Shown one piece after another: positions 28,015 to 31,884 of a stretch of DNA of 31,884 nucleotides (positions are counted from its first letter, which is position 1; each line of letters starts with the position of its first letter). The notes under the pieces are model-generated. The model did not search any database, was not told where the DNA came from, and saw nothing but the letters and a program-made list of their open reading frames with translations. A program made the translations under genes and the position numbers. Origin of the DNA: Nemertoderma westbladi (taxonomy: Eukaryota > Xenacoelomorpha > Nemertodermatida > Nemertodermatidae). The stretch is from NCBI GenBank assembly GCA_032718475.1, contig JAUCBJ010002458.1, forward strand, positions 1 through 31,884. Reading direction: 5' to 3'.

Positions 28015-28052
28015 ATGCTATCTTCTTACCGGGAAGATAGCATGGGGGGGAG
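28015..28052 (+). other. 11-bp hairpin followed by polypurine tract
   Basis: ATGCTATCTTC (28015-28025) pairs with GAAGATAGCAT (28033-28043). GGGGGGGAG (28044-28052) follows without gap and directly abuts the LTR start TGTTAAC. The polypurine tract is the expected plus-strand primer site. Confidence 0.8.
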
Positions 28053-28601
28053 TGTTAACGGATTCAATTCCGCTAACCACCCCATAAAGTTGGGAAACGG
28101 CACCTTTGAGCAATATTGGGGAATACGAGATTGATTACCAATCAACCTCGTATCACCCCCAATAAACGGGGATGACAAACCCCGGAGGGGAAAGTAACAG
28201 CAGTGGGGGGGGGGGGGGGGGAACACTCCCACAGAGTTGAGGGTGAGAATTAGGTTATCGGCCAATGGGAGCCAAGAAACGCATCCGCTGAGTACAATGG
28301 CCATAGGTAATGTAGATATATAATATTACCGGTTAGTGCCCAAGATTCAGTTATCTCAGTTGCTCAGGGCAGTACGGCAACACTTTACACCGTCATCGCC
28401 GTCACCAACTATTGTATTTTTACCGGTACTTACAGTCAATTCAGTTATCTCATGCTATCTGTTATTTCACTATTGTATACTATATATTTTACCGCTTATC
28501 AAGAATATCGGAACAACAAACTTTATCTTTTTCCATCAAATGGTGCAGCCCTTGACGCGTAAATAAACCAAACTCGGTCGGGATCCTCTGATCCCGTCAC
28601 A
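28053..28601 (+). mobile_element. 3' LTR of copy B
   Basis: Begins TGTTAACGG and ends GATCCCGTCACA, 549 bp. It has the same tip hairpin, TATA-like and AATAAA sites as the 5' LTR. Its G tract is 17 nt (28205-28221) against 22 in the 5' LTR. It preserves the uninterrupted LINE target. The visible base differences from the 5' LTR are mostly transitions. Confidence 0.9.
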
Positions 28602-28606
28602 ATGGT
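28602..28606. repeat. 5-bp target duplication ATGGT, right copy
   Basis: Matches 16281-16285; confirms the outer limits of copy B. Confidence 0.85.
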
Positions 28607-28911
28607 GACGATCCACAAATTCGCATTCGATTAGTCAGATTTATATAATTTATCTTATTTCCAGCCAAAATAGAATCATATTGATGAATTTACAAAAATT
28701 TATTATAATTTTAAGACTTTATAATTGGTATTTGAAATTTTATATCTTTTCAAAAAGGTAATAATACACACAAAAAGCAATTTAAGTGTAGTTAAATTTT
28801 GATGTTATTTGTTGTTTAAAAATGTGTCAGCATTGTATTGGTTGTGAGTGTTTTATTGAGTGATTAATTTTGTGATTACTTAAAGTAATTGTTTTGTATT
28901 GAGAAGGAACC
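28607..28911. other. Host spacer between copies B and C, containing repeat U copy 2
   Basis: AT-rich, no gene. 28800-28890 matches 11686-11784 (repeat U). The copy C LTR starts at 28912, directly after GAACC. Confidence 0.65.
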
Positions 28912-29561
28912 TGTAAGCGGATTCAATTCCCTTCATTCTCCACCCTAAAATGGGACCAGTGGCATTTTACTAATATAGTCGGCGATACGAGATTACCAAT
29001 AATAATCTCGCCTCATAACAAACTCGGGGGGGGGGGGGGGGCAACACAGGCCCTAAAGCTACAGAGAGAGGTGAGAGGTCAAACCACCTCAAAGGGAGAA
29101 CCCAGCTAGTCAAGGGAATGGGGTAACACTTACAGGGAGTGCCAAAGTGACAATTAGTATATAAGCCAATAGCGGGCAGGGGAGCATGTGGGGAAAGATA
29201 GGAAAGCATCCATTGGATAGCGAAGGCCAAAGTAGAGTAGAGGAGAAACCAATATGAATGTGTATCAATCATATAGTTACTCTGATTACTGGTTTACCGG
29301 TCAGTTCATTGATCACAGAGTAGCAGACTGGATATAGTTTTAAAACCATCACTTTATACACTGCTGTTATAATTCTGTATTGCAATTTCAATCATATACT
29401 GTTATAAATTCTGTGCTATTATCATTGAAACATTAACATCGAGAAACACAAACTCTGTTATTTTCCCGACGGCCTTCAGCCACAGATAAGTTCAGCAGCC
29501 CAGCAGAAAGTGATGCGTATAACCTAACCCGGTCGGGATCCTTGAACTCGATCCCATCACA
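28912..29561 (+). mobile_element. 5' LTR of copy C
   Basis: Starts TGTAAGCGGATTCAATTCCC and ends GATCCCATCACA, resembling both ends of the copy B LTR, while the middle is strongly diverged. It contains a G16 tract (29026-29041) and TATATAAG (29158-29165). The tip hairpin is only partly kept. The other LTR is outside the window, so no age estimate is possible. Confidence 0.75.
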
Positions 29562-29595
29562 ACTAAAACTGTGACCGCAACACAATGAGATCGAG

Positions 29596-30895
29596 ATGAG
29601 CGAACAGAGGCCCCGAGAACAGGAGGGAGAAAGAACGCCGCCGCAGACCCCGGACGACACCAACCAAACGATACCCAAGCGGAGGATGGCCGACAACTAC
29701 GAGGAGGGAAAGACAACAACAAGTCAACGCGCGACGACGACGGCGGTCGGAGTACCGAAGTCGCCGGCCAGCCACAGGCCAAGGGCGACGGATGGCCCAC
29801 CGGAACGGCGACGGTGGGGCCGCCGGTACGACGCCGGACGAGGAGGGAAGGTAGAGTCAACAATGAGGACAACGCCACCCCAAGAAACTACTTAAAGAGG
29901 CTAAGGAGGGGAGAAAGGTAGACCAGCCTAGACTATACCCGAGGCTGGGTGAGTCGAATAAACATTTTCGTTACTTAGTCCATTTTGGACATGGAGAACT
30001 GGCGAGTGAGAGAGCGAGGGGGGTCGCCACAGAACTGTTTGAATTATGGCGGTCCGAGGTAATGGAGCCAGATGTAGTATACATAGGGCCTTACTTAGTG
30101 GATGCTAGGGGAATTAAGTTAGTGGGATGGGTGGACCCGCACGACAGCGAATCCGAGGTTAACCCCGAGGATTCGGTGTCGTTGGTTAGTAAGAACCCCA
30201 GTAAACAGGGGAATATTAGCAGGACAGAAAGGCGACGGGAGTCCGTCGCGACCGATAAGTCCGCTACATCCTCCGCGAAAGCAAGAAGTGTGTTAGAGAT
30301 AGATCTGGCGTGTCAACTAGACATTGTGGTGCTGGATCAAAAGGAACTGGAAAGGCAGTTAGATGAGGGAACTGCGCTATTAGAGAGGGAGAGAGAATTA
30401 GTGAGAGAGTGTAAAGAGAGGGCCGAGAGGGTGGCGAGAAACTTTAGAGAGGGTGCGGAGAGGGAAATAAGTGAATGTAAAGAACGGGAGGCGAACGAGC
30501 GCAAAGAGCGAGAGGTGAGAGAGGCGAACGAGTGCAAAGAGGGAGAGGTGAGAGAGGCAACGAGGATTGAGAGAGAAACGAACGAGCCCAAAGAGCGTGA
30601 GGCAAAGAGGACTGAGAGGGTTGCGAGAGAGGCAGAGTTAGCCGACCAAAGTATGAGGGGGGATAGAGAGAGAGAGAGCACGGGCAGACGTATGCGAGAT
30701 GATATGCATACCCGGCTGAGGGGGTTAATGCAATATCAAGCGAAGCAAAAGCGCCGATTAGAACTGGCAAAAATGGGATTATCGGAGAGTGAGGCTGGTT
30801 CGGGTAGTATTTACGAAGAACCAGAGGTAATGGAAACCTTTGTTAATCTCCCACTTACAGGTACCGGACGGCAGAACAGACAGGACATTAAATAA
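29596..30895 (+). pseudogene. Family 1 ORF1 N-terminal region, copy C
   Basis: The ATG at 29596 starts a block similar to the start of copy B ORF1 (TPPQTPDDTN). A frame change near 29887 leads to a block open from there to 30895. It contains LGESNKHFRYLVHFGHGELA, then VVYIGPYLVDARGIKLVGW, and a long Glu/Arg-rich stretch (30380-30690) with repeated KEREANERKER-type units, which should form a coiled coil. It ends RLELAKMGLSESEAGSGS and EEPEVMETFVN, matching copy B. Here the coiled coil reads in one frame, which shows the intended reading that copy B has lost. Function unknown. Confidence 0.7.
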
Positions 30896-31280
30896 CCCCG
30901 AGGAAATTAATCAAAATAATATCATTAGTAACAGTGTAACGAATCAGGGCGAAATTAATAACGGTACGGTTAATATAAACGTAGGGGGAATGAAAGAACC
31001 AGCCAACGAGACCCTGCAAGGCCACGCAGTTGCACAGGGAGTAGCGGGGGTGAGTCAACCCAACGAGAGCCTGCAAGGCCACGCAGTTGCACAGGGAGTA
31101 GCGGGGGTGAGTCAACCCAACGAGAGCCTGCAAGGCCACGCAGTTGCACAGGGAGAAGCGGGGGTAAATAAACCCAGAGAGGGTAGAGATAATGCGTCGA
31201 CTAGAGGGGGGCGTAGGGGCGAAGTAAGAGGTGACGGATGGGGGGGGGGGGGCTATGGGCACCCCACCACAAGTGATTAG
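30896..31280 (+). CDS. Family 1 ORF1 C-terminal region with three 19-aa repeats, copy C
   Basis: An open block (from 30840 in this frame) with a short Asn-containing start (LNNPEEINQNN). Three near-perfect 57-bp units follow, starting at 31008, 31065 and 31122 (core ESLQGHAVAQGVAGVSQPN), then a Gly run from G13 (31240-31252) and the stop TAG at 31278-31280, matching the stop in copy B. The units are more alike within copy C than between copies. Confidence 0.7.
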
Positions 31281-31884
31281 TGGTGAGAGGGGGGGTGGGG
31301 GGGTGGGGTGGGGGTTGGGGGGAGGTGGGGGGGCAGAGAATGTCCCACAAGCGTCAACGGGAAATGTGTGCGGCAAGTTAAGTGAGCCGTGGCACCCAAC
31401 GGCGGGCGAGAGGGGGGGGGGGGGGGGGGGGCGAGAATGTCCAACAAACGTCGGCAGACAATACGCGCGGCGACTTAGGTAAACCGTGGCACCCGACGAC
31501 AGAGAATAGTAGGGGGATTGCGAATATCCCCAGGACCGTCCAATCGGGCAGAGAGAGAGAGACGTTGGCGCCATGAGCGGGTGAGCGAGAAGATGTCGAG
31601 CCCAGTCGGAAGACGGAAGAAGAACAGTGGAATTTATCCAGGAGGTAGAAGAGAGAACTCACGATGAGGAACACCAAACCTCTCAGACCCAAATAAGTCG
31701 TGTGACACAGAGATAAGGAGGGGACCGTTACCCCCGATGATATATCCTACACAAGGAAAGTCGACAGGCCCAACAGGACGAACCGCAACCAACAGCAGGG
31801 GAGTCTGCACCACAACCATCGAGCGCGCTAGAAGTACAAGCGATAGGAATGGCAACACTCATCGACCCCCCCCCTGCTAAAGAC
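31281..31884 (+). pseudogene. Pre-gag region of copy C, G-rich and frame-broken
   Basis: Starts with a very G-rich stretch (31285-31345) and a G20 tract (31412-31431). Sequence from 31432 is the same as 497 onward in copy A, including a TGA at 31574-31576 and a one-base loss just after it relative to copy B. Near the window end a run of ten C (around 31866-31875) interrupts the gag start where copy A has three. Confidence 0.7.

Larger units (their letters stand above)
26140..28052 (+). other. Long non-coding, repeat- and hairpin-rich segment between integrase and 3' LTR
   Basis: About 1.9 kb without convincing coding. It is purine-rich with many GTAGTAAG words (26250-26460), then holds the 67-bp hairpin repeats, AT-rich DNA, two 138-bp direct repeats, a G14 tract (27691-27704) and two strong hairpins close to the polypurine tract. 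The frames at 27750-27974 and others show no recognisable protein features. Three-prime regions of BEL/Pao elements are usually much shorter. Its role is unknown. Confidence 0.7.
16286..28601 (+). mobile_element. Complete BEL/Pao-like LTR retrotransposon family 1, copy B
   Basis: Bounded by LTRs with TG...CA ends and by ATGGT on both sides. Internal coding order is an N-terminal extension, gag with zinc knuckle, DSG protease, A17-like linker, RT, RNase H, integrase and DUF5641-like tail, which is the BEL/Pao order. About 11.3 kb remain after removing the nested LINE, large for this superfamily. The extra length lies in the region before gag (about 3 kb) and in a 1.9-kb segment after integrase. 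Frameshifts and stops in every ORF block make it non-autonomous now. By eye the two LTRs differ by fewer than a dozen substitutions plus a few indels, so the insertion is not ancient. Confidence 0.9.
28912..31884 (+). mobile_element. BEL/Pao-like family 1, copy C (5' part, continues past the window)
   Basis: 5' LTR, then ORF1 with the same ATG context, conserved block, coiled coil and three 57-bp repeat units, then poly-G/G-rich sequence and the region before gag up to the window end. It is closer to copy A than to copy B in the repeat and pre-gag part. Internal deletion has removed most of the Asn-rich stretch near 30893. Confidence 0.85.

Noticed and set aside
1-31884. Circular molecule or virus genome because the ends match
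   Set aside because: The matching parts are copies of one retrotransposon in similar but not identical contexts (one-base indel, substitutions, C-run, different Asn-rich segments), and host exons lie between them.

Overview
The window is eukaryotic and almost certainly from an invertebrate metazoan. It carries two calcium-binding EGF-like exons bounded by AG/GT splice sites, long AT-rich introns, and fragments of many animal retroelements: BEL/Pao LTR elements, a Penelope-like element, non-LTR retrotransposons and a foldback MITE. No bacterial operon, tRNA, rRNA or CRISPR array is visible. I cannot name the species; the EGF style and repeat mix would fit a cnidarian, a sponge or an invertebrate deuterostome.

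Layout. 1-3240: a truncated, internally deleted copy (A) of a large BEL/Pao-like element, family 1. 3241-4483: spacer, then a gag remnant of a different Pao lineage. 4573-14791: an intron/exon region of a host EGF-repeat gene. Its intron block is present three times (R1, R2, R3), with intact 123-nt phase 1-1 EGF exons in R1 and R3. This region is interrupted by a second BEL family (gag fragment 5565-6208, LTR 6352, gag/pol 6797-9113, second LTR 10162), a MITE (9136-9620), a 5'-truncated LINE (10691-11600) and an internally inverted Penelope-like element (12049-14033, 16-bp target duplication). 14792-16280: AT-rich non-coding DNA.

16286-28601 is an end-to-end family 1 BEL/Pao-like element (copy B): TG...CA LTRs, 5-bp target duplication ATGGT on both sides, polypurine tract, and about 8.2 kb of coding sequence. 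The coding order is an unfamiliar N-terminal region (acidic/basic, ER-rich coiled coil, Asn-rich, 19-aa repeats), then gag (DUF1759-like plus zinc knuckle), DSG protease, A17-like region, reverse transcriptase, RNase H, integrase and DUF5641-like tail. Its 5' LTR contains a later LINE insertion with an 11-bp target duplication; the 3' LTR keeps the empty site. All frames are broken by small indels and stops, so copy B is inactive as read. 28912-31884: 5' LTR and N-terminal region of a third copy (C), running off the window. Copies A and C are identical by eye over about 340 bp and share the same disabling mutations.

The most unusual things are the giant N-terminal extension of family 1, the long poly-G tracts inside its coding region (two coincide with reading-frame changes, and one lies just upstream of a stop shared by two copies), and the 1.9-kb repeat- and hairpin-rich segment between integrase and the 3' LTR.
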